From positions 43,767-107,766 of the forward strand of contig DHVK01000012.1 of the NCBI GenBank assembly GCA_002412625.1: a stretch of 64,000 nt of DNA. Reading direction: 5' to 3'. Both the position numbers and the translations under genes were made by a program. The stretch is from Cloacimonetes bacterium UBA5210 (lineage in GTDB: Bacteria > Cloacimonadota > Cloacimonadia > Cloacimonadales > Cloacimonadaceae). The notes under the pieces were generated by a model, which saw only the letters and a program-made list of their open reading frames with translations, did not search any database and was not told where the DNA came from. Positions 53,365 to 62,069 of the stretch are shown here, in pieces. Within the stretch, counting starts at the first letter, position 1; every line of letters begins with the position of its first letter.

Positions 53365-54240
53365 TTATGAGCAGGCTGTCGTCGTCCTACACTTCCAATG
53401 AAACGGTGGGAAGGGAGTATGTGCTCCTGAGACACCGATGGGTTCATCACTGCTGTTATAAACAATCTGATCTTTACTAACCCACGGTGTAAGCGCTTTG
53501 ATGTAGTCTCTGGCATCATCCAGGCTGTTGGACTTGGTATCCAGAGCCATGAGGTTATCCATCACTTCCAGAGCATCGTTTAGAGGGTATGTTTTGTCTT
53601 GGGCAGCCAGAGCCCGGCAGATGTCACTGGTGCGGTCATCCAGGATCACCACAAGCTTGTAGTATCTGGCTCTGGCTTTCTTGTAACCTTGCAGCCTTCC
53701 GAACTCCCTGATCCTTAGTGAAGTATGTTCTGCCAGTCCCTGCCAGTAGTGGGAGGACTTCTCTGCGATGTCACCGAACTGCTGTTTGAGGGTATCAGCC
53801 AGCATCTCTTTCGTATATCCCTGCTCGATAGCCTTGGAGAGAGTGTCTGCGAAGTTCTGCCTCACATCGGCTTCAAAGTGATTGCCTATCCAGAATAACT
53901 GCTGCTTTTGAATGGTGGAGGAGAGATGCTGATCTTCGATGCCCCAGAGACCGATGCTGGCTTTTGTGGGAGCTTGCACTTGGGTGTCCCTCAGTCCGAG
54001 CCGCACACAGCGGTCTATTATCGCTTTGGTGGGCTCATTGACCAGGGCTGCGAAGTCATCTCCCAACTGGGTATTGATGATGCTCATTAGCTTTTCTATG
54101 GAGTCCTTGTCAATCTTCTCAGCTCGTGGCATATCACTCAGCATCTGTATGGCAAGTCGGGTAGCGTCTCTGATCTCGGTTTTCCAGGCATTATTCAGGA
54201 CCCGGTAGTATTCAAGCATAAGCTGATCATAGTAGTTCAT
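53365..54240 (-). CDS. Phage head morphogenesis protein, Mu F / SPP1 gp7-like
   Basis: 291 aa. The C-terminal half has the family signature: VVILDDRTSDICRALAAQDK, then PFPPFHWKCRTTTA, which binds the portal and enters the capsid with DNA in related phages. N-terminal half helical. One base overlaps the terminase stop (both at 54240). Immediately downstream, the operon is interrupted by methyltransferase 2 and the cargo. Confidence 0.85.
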   Translation of the reverse strand: MNYYDQLMLEYYRVLNNAWKTEIRDATRLAIQMLSDMPRAEKIDKDSIEKLMSIINTQLGDDFAALVNEPTKAIIDRCVRLGLRDTQVQAPTKASIGLWGIEDQHLSSTIQKQQLFWIGNHFEADVRQNFADTLSKAIEQGYTKEMLADTLKQQFGDIAEKSSHYWQGLAEHTSLRIREFGRLQGYKKARARYYKLVVILDDRTSDICRALAAQDKTYPLNDALEVMDNLMALDTKSNSLDDARDYIKALTPWVSKDQIVYNSSDEPIGVSGAHTPFPPFHWKCRTTTACS

Positions 54241-55793
54241 CAGAAGGAGAACCTCCGGACTTTAACTCTGTTTCTGCCAATGTCGTATTCAGAGAACCGT
54301 TCCAGACAACCTGCCAGTGCATCACAACCATCAATATAGCCATCAGGATAAGTGAGGAACTGACTGATCAGGGTTGGTGTGTCCTGGTTCTCCGGAAAGA
54401 GTATCTTGGCTGTCTCGATGATTGTCTCAGTTCGTTCTATGCGAAGGTTCTTGTTATCTTTGTTATCTATCCGCTTGATTCTGTGCGATATGGGAGGCAG
54501 ATGATTGTCAGTAGCCCACCGATCAAAGTCTGCAAGGATACGTGCCTGACCGTAGGTGGTTTCACAGGCTGCCCGGGCTTTGACCCTGTAGATTCGATCC
54601 AATTCCTGATAGGCATCGTAGTAGTATCTGAAGAACTTGGTGTTCTCGGTCTGACGTATCCAGACATGAAGCACGTAGAAACGATTACCGTCATAGCCTA
54701 TGGAGATAACAGCTTTGTAACAGCCCTTCTCTCCCCAGGCAGGATCGGCATAGAGCCAGACCCGCTTCATCTGGGATGGGTCGGGAAGGGTTCTATACCT
54801 GGTGAACCAGTGGTTCTTGAAGATGTTGCCTTCGATTACCGGCTGTCCTAACATCTCCCTCTGATAACCGGTATGCCCGAATTTGGCTCGCAGGTTTGGA
54901 AGAGTGGCAGTAGGATACTGCTCTTCCCAGATGGACTTGCCATGCATATCTTCGAGAGAGAAGCGCAATATCGCCTTTTGGTGGGTCTTTAATGCGATCT
55001 GGTATGCTATGTCTAATTCTGGATTATCTGCCCGTAAATCGCCTAATATGAGCTCCTGAAACTGGCAGATGGAGTAATTGGGATGTACCAGGTTACCGAG
55101 CCAGATGATCTTGCCATTTCCCTCAGGTGAGAGTGCTCCGGCAAGCTCCTGAGTGATCTTCTCCATGCGTCTCTTACCAATGGACTGGTTACCCATATTC
55201 TCTTCTTTGTCGATATCATCACATACAATCAAACCGGGACGTTTGGCAGTCTTGGGATTGATAGTACCTCTATGACTCTGCTTGATACTTCTGGCTCGTA
55301 TCCTGGCTTTATTCTTGAGATAGAAGTCCAGATCAAAGGCATCCACTGGCTGCAGCTCAGGATAGTCCATCGTGAGCCGCTTATTGTTCTGCAGTTCATG
55401 TAAGGTGAAGGCAGTCCGCTCCTGTGCCAGATCTACGTCTGCTGCAGTGTGGATCACATAGCGTTCACCTTTGATGATCCTCCAGATCGGATAGACCACT
55501 CCCATGAGTACCGTTTTGCCCAGCCCACGAAAACCTGTGATTCCGATGATACCTGAGCCCTTATCAGTCTCATCGAACATAGTCTCATGTGCTGGGCAAA
55601 AAGGTAGTGGGAAGATATGCGGGAAGTAGGTATGGCAGAAGAACGAGAAGGCATACCAGCCCGCTCCGTTGGTTCTCCTGATCCTATCAGTCTTGGCTTC
55701 GGGATTATCGTCTATAAAAGGCAAGACGGAGATCGTCTTGGAAGCGATCTCCGCCAGTGCCTTGTTATGTCGCTGAATGAACTTCTTGGACAT
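54240..55793 (-). CDS. Terminase large subunit
   Basis: 517 aa. ATPase: Walker A GITGFRGLGKTVLMG (about 84-98), Walker B LIVCDDIDKEEN (about 187-198). RNase H-like nuclease in the C-terminal half with WLYADPAWGEKGCYKAVISI (first Asp, about 345) and further acidic positions (ARAACETTYGQARILADFDR; CDALAGCLERF). Translocates DNA into the prohead and cuts it, by headful packaging if Mu-like. There is no strong ribosome site; translation may be coupled to a short ORF just upstream. Confidence 0.9.
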   Translation of the reverse strand: MSKKFIQRHNKALAEIASKTISVLPFIDDNPEAKTDRIRRTNGAGWYAFSFFCHTYFPHIFPLPFCPAHETMFDETDKGSGIIGITGFRGLGKTVLMGVVYPIWRIIKGERYVIHTAADVDLAQERTAFTLHELQNNKRLTMDYPELQPVDAFDLDFYLKNKARIRARSIKQSHRGTINPKTAKRPGLIVCDDIDKEENMGNQSIGKRRMEKITQELAGALSPEGNGKIIWLGNLVHPNYSICQFQELILGDLRADNPELDIAYQIALKTHQKAILRFSLEDMHGKSIWEEQYPTATLPNLRAKFGHTGYQREMLGQPVIEGNIFKNHWFTRYRTLPDPSQMKRVWLYADPAWGEKGCYKAVISIGYDGNRFYVLHVWIRQTENTKFFRYYYDAYQELDRIYRVKARAACETTYGQARILADFDRWATDNHLPPISHRIKRIDNKDNKNLRIERTETIIETAKILFPENQDTPTLISQFLTYPDGYIDGCDALAGCLERFSEYDIGRNRVKVRRFSF

Positions 55794-55796
55794 AAC

Positions 55797-55922
55797 TTAG
55801 GGTCCGGAAGGATCAGCGGAGCCGGAGGCGACGGCTCCGCTTGATCTGTAGGCATGGAGGGTTTGGAGGGTAGGCAGGTCTGGTTTGGAGGCAACCATGT
55901 CCGTGGCTGTATAATTATCCAT
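55797..55922 (-). CDS. Possible 41-aa leader ORF before terminase
   Basis: Begins MDNYTATDMVASKPDLPT and ends four bases before the terminase start; its ATG overlaps the stop of the small-terminase gene by eight bases. It contains a GC-rich inverted repeat (GGAGCCG/CGGCTCC). It may only serve to couple translation of the large subunit, which lacks a ribosome site of its own. No similarity recognised. Confidence 0.4.
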   Translation of the reverse strand: MDNYTATDMVASKPDLPTLQTLHAYRSSGAVASGSADPSGP

Positions 55923-56364
55923 TTCTTACTCTTAAGTACTCAGCAAGGTCAAGGACTATACCCTGGAACTGTTTCAGCATTGTCTCATGTCCTTTCTCGA
56001 TCATAAAGTCGGTTACCTGATCCAGGAAGCGTACGATATAGTCGTTCAGTTCCTTGGCAGGCTCAGAGTCTTTCTGGTTCTGTTTAATGAGTGAGACCAA
56101 GCTCTGTAACGCTGTATCTGCCGGGTTCTTGGCATACTCACGAAGTGCCTGGATGAGTGCCTTCTTGCGGGCTAAGCTGATCTCATGGTCAAGCTTACGC
56201 TCTTCCTTGAACAACTCATCCCACTTGCCACTCTTGATCCACTTGCGGACGGTGATGTCGGAGACCCCGAAGATCACCGCCAGCTCAGTGGGATCGGTAT
56301 TACCATTGAGATAAGTAGCTTTGCAGTTATCCCGCTTGATACGGAACTCAAGAGCGTTACTCAT
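55915..56364 (-). CDS. Putative terminase small subunit
   Basis: 149 aa. The N-terminal helix-turn-helix (LAVIFGVSDITVRKWIKSGK, about 27-46) fits DNA-binding small terminases, followed by helical regions for oligomerisation (about 55-140). Directly precedes the large terminase. Start overlaps the upstream small HTH gene by eight bases. Confidence 0.75.
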   Translation of the reverse strand: MSNALEFRIKRDNCKATYLNGNTDPTELAVIFGVSDITVRKWIKSGKWDELFKEERKLDHEISLARKKALIQALREYAKNPADTALQSLVSLIKQNQKDSEPAKELNDYIVRFLDQVTDFMIEKGHETMLKQFQGIVLDLAEYLRVRNG

Positions 56365-56602
56365 ACTCAGGTCTTACCTTGTGGCTTTCCAGATACTTGT
56401 TGATGTCTTTACCATGAACCCTAAGCGGTCCCTTGTCATTGATGCGGTAAGCGGGAAGAGGATCGGCAATATCCTTGATCATACGATAGACGGTGGAGCG
56501 GTCGACATTCAGCATGTCGGCTATCTCATCCGGTCTGTAGTATCGGTCATTGAAACTATCCACGTTTACCTCGTATTCTTGTGTCATTACTGCGGTCATC
56601 AT
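56357..56602 (-). CDS. Small helix-turn-helix protein (MerR/excisionase-like)
   Basis: About 81 aa. HTH_17-type fold: RPDEIADMLNVDRSTVYRMI (about 22-41), then a wing (PAYRINDKGPLRVHGKDINKYL). First gene after late promoter P3; the predicted transcription start is only a few bases before the first ATG, so the message may be leaderless or a later ATG (56587) may be used. May regulate packaging genes. Confidence 0.7.
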   Translation of the reverse strand: MMTAVMTQEYEVNVDSFNDRYYRPDEIADMLNVDRSTVYRMIKDIADPLPAYRINDKGPLRVHGKDINKYLESHKVRPEYE

Positions 56603-56613
56603 TTGTAGCCCCC

Positions 56614-56651
56614 TGTATTAGGTCAAAAACTGCTGCATAAGGATGCGACAG
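56614..56651 (-). promoter_or_regulatory. Late promoter P3 (terminase-head operon)
   Basis: Minus strand: CTGTCGCA, 3 bp, TTATGCA, 14 bp, AATACA followed by GGGGG. Spacing is identical to P1 and P2, and the first two elements are almost identical to P2. It lies 12 bp before the HTH gene and just after the DUF3164-like gene, at the early/late boundary. Confidence 0.7.
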
Positions 56652-56653
56652 AA

Positions 56654-57268
56654 TTACAGGGCACTGAAGTTAAGCACGACCTTGTGGTAGTTCCCGGCAT
56701 CATCCCGGACAGCAAAAGAGATGTACTGCTTTGTGGAAGTTACCATGATAGCTTTGTCGATCAGTTCCATTGCTTCTTTCCATGTTGGGTCTTTGATCTT
56801 GTAACGGCGCAGGGCGAAGATACGGTAACGGGCTAACTGACCACGTTTATCCACCTGGAAGGCTTCATTGATTATGGCTTTGAGATTGTCACTGGAGTCA
56901 ACTGACCAGGCTTTGATGCACTCGTCGATCTTCTGCTTGGCAAGTTGTAGTTCGATGCCAAACTGAATCTTCTCCCGGTAACGTATTTCGATGCGGTACT
57001 TCTCATTGAAGCTGATCAGCAGGGCATTGCCCTTCCATTCGAGTCCGTTGCGTCAGGCTGCTTCACTCAGGTAGTCTTCGACGATGCCGATGATCTTCTG
57101 TTTGTCTGCGATGATACGTTCTTGCAGTTTGAGAGCACTATCCATCGCTTTATTGATGGCTGTCTCCCGTTCGATGATGTCTTGGTTGAGCACCTTAACA
57201 GATATCTCCCGTCCTTGGGCATCGGTAAGGGTGCGTTCTTTGGGGGCTTTAGTAGACTTTCTACTCAT
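56654..57268 (-). pseudogene. DUF3164 (Mu early gene) interrupted by in-frame TGA
   Basis: Two segments in the same frame are separated by one TGA (57053-57055). The first (ATG 57268 after AGGAGG) has DAQGREISVKVLNQDIIERE; the second (RNGLEWKGNALLISFN, QLAKQKIDECIKAW, NEAFQVDKRGQLAR, IKDPTWKEAMELID) is the conserved body of DUF3164, present in many Mu-like phages. No ATG, and only one late GTG (56854), follows the stop. The gene is thus disrupted unless the TGA is read through or is a base error. An eight-base overlap links it to the GemA-like gene. Confidence 0.8.
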
Positions 57269-57707
57269 GTGAATCCTCCTTAGGATCGATTTCTTTATTG
57301 TCTTGAGCATTAGTAGATTGAGTTGATTGCTTCTTGATATAGGACTGGAACATGGCGATGATGGCTCTGCGTTCTTTTGTATCCAGCAGGTTCCAGTGCG
57401 TCTTTTTGTAGTGGATGATCATAAAGGCTCTTAAATCAGCCTCTTTCCATCCGGCAGACTTCATCAGGCAATGCATGTATTTACCCTGCCTGTCATAGTT
57501 GAATTCAAGGGGTCTGCCATGCTTACGGTATTTGATCATGAGTGACTTCAGCTCAAGGAGCTTCTCTTCTGATAATGCCGATAAGGACTCTCCGAAGCCG
57601 AGACCATTCATGATGTATTTGAAAGCATCCAGGGGCCAGTGGAACTTCTTGACCCTGATAGCGTGGATTTGTTGACGTAGTTTTCGTTCCCGTAGTTCCT
57701 GATCCAT
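57261..57707 (-). CDS. GemA-like (Mu gp16 / DUF1018) early regulator
   Basis: 148 aa. The N-terminal basic region (LRQQIHAIRVKKFHWPLDAF), the YIMNGLGFGESLSALSEEKL segment and the K..GRPL loop fit Mu gp16/GemA proteins, which in Mu influence host gene expression and replication. The Gln/Ser/charged C-terminal tail (from about residue 125) is unstructured. It follows the winged-helix gene and overlaps the DUF3164-like gene. Confidence 0.7.
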   Translation of the reverse strand: MDQELRERKLRQQIHAIRVKKFHWPLDAFKYIMNGLGFGESLSALSEEKLLELKSLMIKYRKHGRPLEFNYDRQGKYMHCLMKSAGWKEADLRAFMIIHYKKTHWNLLDTKERRAIIAMFQSYIKKQSTQSTNAQDNKEIDPKEDSHE

Positions 57708-57725
57708 AGAATGCTCCCTGAGGGC

Positions 57726-58391
57726 TTACTCCAGCCCTTTTCTCTTGAGGAATGTATCGAATGTTATGCGCCAGAACAAGGTAGATTCCCTAAACTCTAT
57801 CCAGGCTTGATCAATCAGCTTCTCTTTCAATGCTTGTTCACGAGCAGCATTTTTCTGCAACCGTTCTTGATGCCTTTGTTCTTTCTCCTCAGCCCTCCTG
57901 AGCTTTTCTGCTTCACTCAATTTGGGTTTAAGATTGCCCAGGATACCCGGTTCGATGTGCTTCCCGATTTCTTTTACCCTGTCCCGGTTGAGAACCTTAT
58001 ACTGCTTACCTTCCACCCCTACACAGCCGATGGATGCCAGAGCTTCCATATAGACAAAGACCCACTGACGGCTCCTGCCGATGGCTTGGGCTATCGCCCT
58101 GACAGAGCCATAGTTGCCTGCTTCGACAATGTCCAGTAATGCTGTTGCTTCACTGGGATCGAATCTCCAATAGCCTTTCTGATTGTATCCGACTTTCGCA
58201 TTATAGCGATTGTTCCGCACATAGATGCCCTGCTCAGGATCGACCAGTCTAATCTGCTTGGCTGTGAGCAGTTCAGCAAGCACTGGCTTCACATCTTCCG
58301 GGTCCCTGTCAATGAGGGCAGAGATCACATTCAGATCAAAGGGCTTGTTGAACTGGCTCACAAAGTTTAATGCCAAGTCTTTAGTGGTCAT
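57726..58391 (-). CDS. Winged-helix early protein
   Basis: 221 aa. Two possible winged-helix parts: about 1-50 (LNVISALIDRDPEDVKPVLA) and about 78-125 (SVRAIAQAIGRSRQWVFVYM). A charged coiled coil fills about 155-200 (KLRRAEEKEQRHQERLQKNA). The start overlaps the MuB-like stop by four bases. It may be a replication accessory or middle-gene regulator. Family not recognised. Confidence 0.6.
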   Translation of the reverse strand: MTTKDLALNFVSQFNKPFDLNVISALIDRDPEDVKPVLAELLTAKQIRLVDPEQGIYVRNNRYNAKVGYNQKGYWRFDPSEATALLDIVEAGNYGSVRAIAQAIGRSRQWVFVYMEALASIGCVGVEGKQYKVLNRDRVKEIGKHIEPGILGNLKPKLSEAEKLRRAEEKEQRHQERLQKNAAREQALKEKLIDQAWIEFRESTLFWRITFDTFLKRKGLE

Positions 58392-59104
58392 TGGACTTCC
58401 TCAAGCAGGTGTGCCGGAACGGTTTCAGTGTTGATGTCAAATTCGCCTGTCTCCATCCCATGCATGATCTTGATGGCACGTCTCAAGCTGCCCTTGGCAT
58501 GTTCAAAGATACGTTCGATACCAGAAGCATCTATGGGAATATCCATGATCTCATCGGCTAAGAGCCTGAGATCGAGCTTGGTAGGCGGTTTGAACTCATG
58601 GAAGGCATTACAGCGGTCGAAGTAGTATTCACTTACCTGCGAGAGGCGGTCTTTGGCATTCTGCATCCCGACTAGGATGATAATGGTTAAGGTCTCATCC
58701 ACGATGTCCCGGATTGCCCCCAGGAGCTTATCGAGCTTGAAGGCATAGTCAATCTCATCGATGATGATCACCGTATCAGGATGCTCATCCAATATCTGCA
58801 TGCTGAGTTTGAAGAGGTTATTGGTCGATCCGGTAGGTATGAAGTTACCGAGATCGAACTTGCGGTAGAGTGCGGTTAATAGCATAGTGGAGAATGCCTT
58901 GGGAGTGGTCATCGACTCCAGCCTGAGGTAAATATAGTTCCTCTGGAAGGCGATACGTTGGGCATAAGTGGTCTTACCGAGTCCCGGTCTGCCATAGATC
59001 AATCCCAGTCCCACCATCTCCATCTTGGGTCTGCGTAACAGGTATTGGATGCACTGGTCGGCTTCCACTACGTTGCTTATCTTTACGAGCTTGTTCTGTT
59101 TCAT
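58388..59104 (-). CDS. MuB-like AAA ATPase, transposition target selector
   Basis: 238 aa. P-loop GRPGLGKTTYAQRIA (about 38), Walker B VIIIDEIDYAF (about 114), sensor VGMQNAKDRL and C-terminal helical region GSLRRAIKIMHGM. MuB-type proteins form filaments on DNA, choose the target and stimulate the transposase. The N-terminal HTH seen in Mu B is missing; the protein is shorter. It lies eight bases downstream of the transposase gene. Confidence 0.88.
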   Translation of the reverse strand: MKQNKLVKISNVVEADQCIQYLLRRPKMEMVGLGLIYGRPGLGKTTYAQRIAFQRNYIYLRLESMTTPKAFSTMLLTALYRKFDLGNFIPTGSTNNLFKLSMQILDEHPDTVIIIDEIDYAFKLDKLLGAIRDIVDETLTIIILVGMQNAKDRLSQVSEYYFDRCNAFHEFKPPTKLDLRLLADEIMDIPIDASGIERIFEHAKGSLRRAIKIMHGMETGEFDINTETVPAHLLEEVQ

Positions 59105-59112
59105 GATTCCTC

Positions 59113-61176
59113 CTACTTGATTCCGATAAACTTGAGCATCTCATCGAAGCTCTTTTGTTTGGGTTTGATCTCGCCATCTATCAGGGTTGGTATCTCCACT
59201 ATCTGTGGCTCGGTTTGCGGAGCAGGTATCTGCTTGATCACCTGCTGTTCAAGTCTCTGCATCAGCTCTTCCGTTTCTCTGGTAGGTTGAGTCAGGATGG
59301 GAGCTTGAATAAAGGTGGGATTGCTTTCCAGGGCCGGGAGTGGCTTCATTAAGCGATGAACCACATCCTGCGATGCCTTAACCACCATCTTGGTGCGGGT
59401 GGCAATCTGCCGCTGATGCCGCTTGATAGCCTTGTATTCTTTATTGAGTTCCGAGTGCGAGATAGGATTGTCTTTATCGAGGTGGATGAAGGGGTCTTGA
59501 GCCCGACGCACCTCAGCCTGGCAGAGGAAGTTGTCTTGCATGTCATAGATGGCGATCCACCTGAGATCTGCCAGATCGTACCTGATTACCACTTCCTTGC
59601 CGATATGCTCCATCAGGGCAGTATCCCAGTATTGCAGTTTATTGAGCATGATGCCGTTATTACGCAGTGTCTTGCGGACTGCGGACATCATCATGAAGTT
59701 GAGCCGTTTGGCTTCAACTCTCTGTTCCGGGGGTACCGGGCTATTAGAGTAAAGTTGCCAGGGGGTCATGCCTTTCAGTCCCAGATGGGGTGATTCGCCA
59801 TAGAAGTGCCGGATAAAGAATCCGATCATCTGCATAGCTTCTTGAAGAGTGGGAGGACTACACTCGAACATCTTTCTTGCCCACTTCTCGTTACGCATCA
59901 GAGTGGCAGGTTTATCGGCTACGGAAGCACCTCTGAATGAAGATACGAAGCGTTCAAAGCGTTCTTGGAAGGTCTTGAAGAACCTCTCGATGACCTTGGC
60001 TTTGGCATTGTAGCTCTCAGCGAAGGCTACCTGCACTCCCAATCTTGGGAAGATACCCGATAGTTCATGGGAGAGGTCATGCTCTTGCCACTTCTCATTG
60101 AACAGCTTTGAGCGGAAGGCTTTACCGTTATCGAGATAGACATACTTGGGTACTCCTCCATAGTTGAGGAAGGCATTTCTGAAAGCGAGTTGTACATGCT
60201 GGCTATCTTCTGTATAGGCAAGCGATGCTCCCACCGGATATCTGGATGCCCAGTCGATTACCATGATCATGGTCATGCGTTGAGCTTTCCCGGTCTTGGG
60301 ATTGATAATATCGAAGGCGAGGGTATGACCATCAGCCACCCAGACATCTCCCACGTTAAGCAGGCTGTTGTCTCGCAAGATGGTCTTTACGATGTCCTCA
60401 GCCACTGCCTTGCTGCCAAGTCTCGCTTGAGTCCAGATAGCTCTATTGTTCATTTCCCAGTCCTTACACCATCTCTTCAGGGTGGGAACTGAGCTTGGCG
60501 ATTCCAGAGAGCCTAACCTGGCATAGCTCTTCAGTGCTGCGATAGCGGAACCGATCTTAATCTTATTGGGACACAGTAGCATCTTGAGTAGAAAGTGTTG
60601 TTCAAGATAGGTTACCTTGCGTCCCCGGGTCTGGAATCTGTTCTTGTGGATCAATGCGAACATATCCCGGTCAGTACCGAGATATAGATCTACCCACTTT
60701 CTAAGGGATCGCTCTGTTCGTTTCCCTCTGAATGCATAAAGCTCCGGCACCAGTCTGCCATTATTGTAGTCGGCAGCTATCTGAATCCAGGCTTCCAATT
60801 TTTGCTCACTGTTTTCAACTATCTCCAAGGCAGTCTCACAGAACTTGGCATACAACTGGGCTTCACCCATGCAGCTGAGCAGTTCCTTCGATTCCGGCTC
60901 CAGATTGAAGTCTTCATCCTCTTCCTCATATATAGGACTGGGAAGCTCAGGCTCGGGAATCGGCACTGGCTGAGATACGGTGACCGGGGCTGGGAGATTC
61001 TCTTGAACCTTCGGCTCAGGCTCAATTATCTCCGTTCGGATATATTTCTTGGTATCGGCTGGTTTCTTGATAAACTCGAACTTGTGTCCGGCTTTCACCA
61101 ATGCCATGATCTTCTCGGCTTCCCGATTATAGGCTTCCTTGTCTATGCTGTTTAAGATATCGTCATAGGATTCCAT
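59113..61176 (-). CDS. MuA-like DDE transposase
   Basis: 687 aa. RNase H-like core with Asp282 (VGDVWVADGH), Asp349 (YVYLDNGKAF) and Glu397 (KVIERFFKTF), a spacing close to Mu A. A DNA-binding helical region (about 140-250, GKRTERSLRKWVDLY) precedes it; after the core there is a beta-barrel-like region and a C-terminal tail (ending QKSFDEMLKFIGIK) that may contact the MuB-like ATPase. Acidic/proline linker about 50-95. The start overlaps the stop of the upstream DNA-binding gene by one base. Binds the end repeats and the motifs at 29055-29267. Confidence 0.92.
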   Translation of the reverse strand: MESYDDILNSIDKEAYNREAEKIMALVKAGHKFEFIKKPADTKKYIRTEIIEPEPKVQENLPAPVTVSQPVPIPEPELPSPIYEEEDEDFNLEPESKELLSCMGEAQLYAKFCETALEIVENSEQKLEAWIQIAADYNNGRLVPELYAFRGKRTERSLRKWVDLYLGTDRDMFALIHKNRFQTRGRKVTYLEQHFLLKMLLCPNKIKIGSAIAALKSYARLGSLESPSSVPTLKRWCKDWEMNNRAIWTQARLGSKAVAEDIVKTILRDNSLLNVGDVWVADGHTLAFDIINPKTGKAQRMTMIMVIDWASRYPVGASLAYTEDSQHVQLAFRNAFLNYGGVPKYVYLDNGKAFRSKLFNEKWQEHDLSHELSGIFPRLGVQVAFAESYNAKAKVIERFFKTFQERFERFVSSFRGASVADKPATLMRNEKWARKMFECSPPTLQEAMQMIGFFIRHFYGESPHLGLKGMTPWQLYSNSPVPPEQRVEAKRLNFMMMSAVRKTLRNNGIMLNKLQYWDTALMEHIGKEVVIRYDLADLRWIAIYDMQDNFLCQAEVRRAQDPFIHLDKDNPISHSELNKEYKAIKRHQRQIATRTKMVVKASQDVVHRLMKPLPALESNPTFIQAPILTQPTRETEELMQRLEQQVIKQIPAPQTEPQIVEIPTLIDGEIKPKQKSFDEMLKFIGIK

Positions 61177-61814
61177 TACGCCTCTCCTACCTTAGTATAT
61201 GATGTGATAAACAGGCAGTCCCGAACCTCGGAGCAGAAAGTCATTCTCTCCGGAGCAAGGTTAACAGCTTGTTGACCACGCTGAGTGCGGTAAGCCATCT
61301 CGGTATCGAGCAGCTCACCGTGTGCGAAGATAAAGGTCTTGGTGGTATGGGTCTTGCCACTGGCTACAGTTCTGTTAACCGCTGCCATGCTGCCTTCCTT
61401 CACCAGCCTTCGTATCGTCTTTACCGATTTACCGGTTATCTCAGCTACCCTCGCCAAGGGCAGCCAGATCATTGTTGAGTCGTTCTCCATTTCATAACCT
61501 TCCATTTCAATCTGCTTCTTAGATTTTGGACTTGGACATGCTCCAGAGTTTGGACTTGGACATTTCAACCCGCTCGGACTTGGACATGGATTTGGACTTG
61601 GACATGGATTTGGACTTGGACATTTGCTCGGGCTTGGACATTTTTCGTAGCACTTGGACACAAATTCCGCAAAAGAATGGATATTGTGCCCGGATGCTAT
61701 ACGCAGTGAGCGTTTTATGCTGTTTTGTCCAAGTCCGATCGGAATGATTTGGACTTGGACATTTTGCACACTGCAGGCATCGCATCCTGATTTTCGGCTC
61801 TTGTTAGCGTTCAT
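61176..61814 (-). CDS. DNA-binding early protein with KCPSPN repeats (Ner/MuA N-domain-like)
   Basis: 212 aa from ATG 61814 (GAGGTG upstream); a shorter form from ATG 61490 (after GGAAGG) would be 104 aa. The C-terminal part has a HTH (WLPLARVAEITGKSVKTIRR, then LVKEGSMAAVNR) as in MuA N-terminal enhancer-binding or Mu repressor-type domains. The N-terminal half contains 5-7 repeats of (K/P)CPSP(N/K), encoded by a tandem GGACTTGGACAT array, which may primarily be a DNA site. It is the first early gene, divergent from the repressor gene. Confidence 0.65.
   Translation of the reverse strand: MNANKSRKSGCDACSVQNVQVQIIPIGLGQNSIKRSLRIASGHNIHSFAEFVSKCYEKCPSPSKCPSPNPCPSPNPCPSPSGLKCPSPNSGACPSPKSKKQIEMEGYEMENDSTMIWLPLARVAEITGKSVKTIRRLVKEGSMAAVNRTVASGKTHTTKTFIFAHGELLDTEMAYRTQRGQQAVNLAPERMTFCSEVRDCLFITSYTKVGEA
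61528..61762. repeat. GGACTTGGACAT repeat array near the early promoter
   Basis: Exact copies of GGACTTGGACAT at 61528, 61552, 61576, 61594, 61612 and 61751, with near copies at 61630 (GGGCTTGGACAT), 61651 and, inverted, 61726. Spacing is 18-24 bp. The same motif occurs in noncoding DNA at the other side of the repressor gene (62826, 62905, 62964, inverted). Candidates: repressor operators or a Mu-type transposition enhancer. Confidence 0.75.
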
Positions 61815-62069
61815 TTTCACCTCTTATGTTAGACTTAATGGGGTGCTAACTTCCATACATCCAATATCTTGGGAAGTCCTTTCTGCTGACTTGCAGAACT
61901 TTCCGGCACTTTTCTTAGGGGGTGCTAATCTTGACGGCACGAACGCCATCAGGATAGACCCTTGCTAAAAAAAGGGTTGACACATCTATGTAGCTCTGTT
62001 TAGCTGTTCCAAGTTCATTTTGCTATCCGTATGGAAATTGTCAATAGCAAATTACATGATGGAGGTATC
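61815..62069. promoter_or_regulatory. Divergent early/repressor control region
   Basis: 255 bp between early gene and repressor. It contains an 18-bp palindrome TTCTGC-tgactt-GCAGAA (61881-61898), and direct repeats GGGGTGCTAA at 61840 and 61919, 79 bp apart. TTGACA at 61977 may be the -35 box of the repressor promoter; a good -10 box is not seen. These are candidate operators for the S24-family repressor. Confidence 0.5.

Noticed and set aside
55712..55894. Pro/Ser-rich 60-codon minus-strand frame overlapping the terminase start
   Set aside because: Overlaps conserved terminase coding sequence; the 41-codon frame with coupled start and stop is a better candidate.
56654..57268. Alternative genetic code (TGA as sense codon)
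   Set aside because: Many genes here end in TGA exactly at family-expected ends (for example the Dam, RsgA and head genes), so one in-frame TGA is more likely a mutation, error or readthrough.
61519..61785. Alternative frame encoding MSKSK repeats
   Set aside because: Arises from the GGACTTGGACAT array in another frame; the overlapping frame leads into a real HTH domain.
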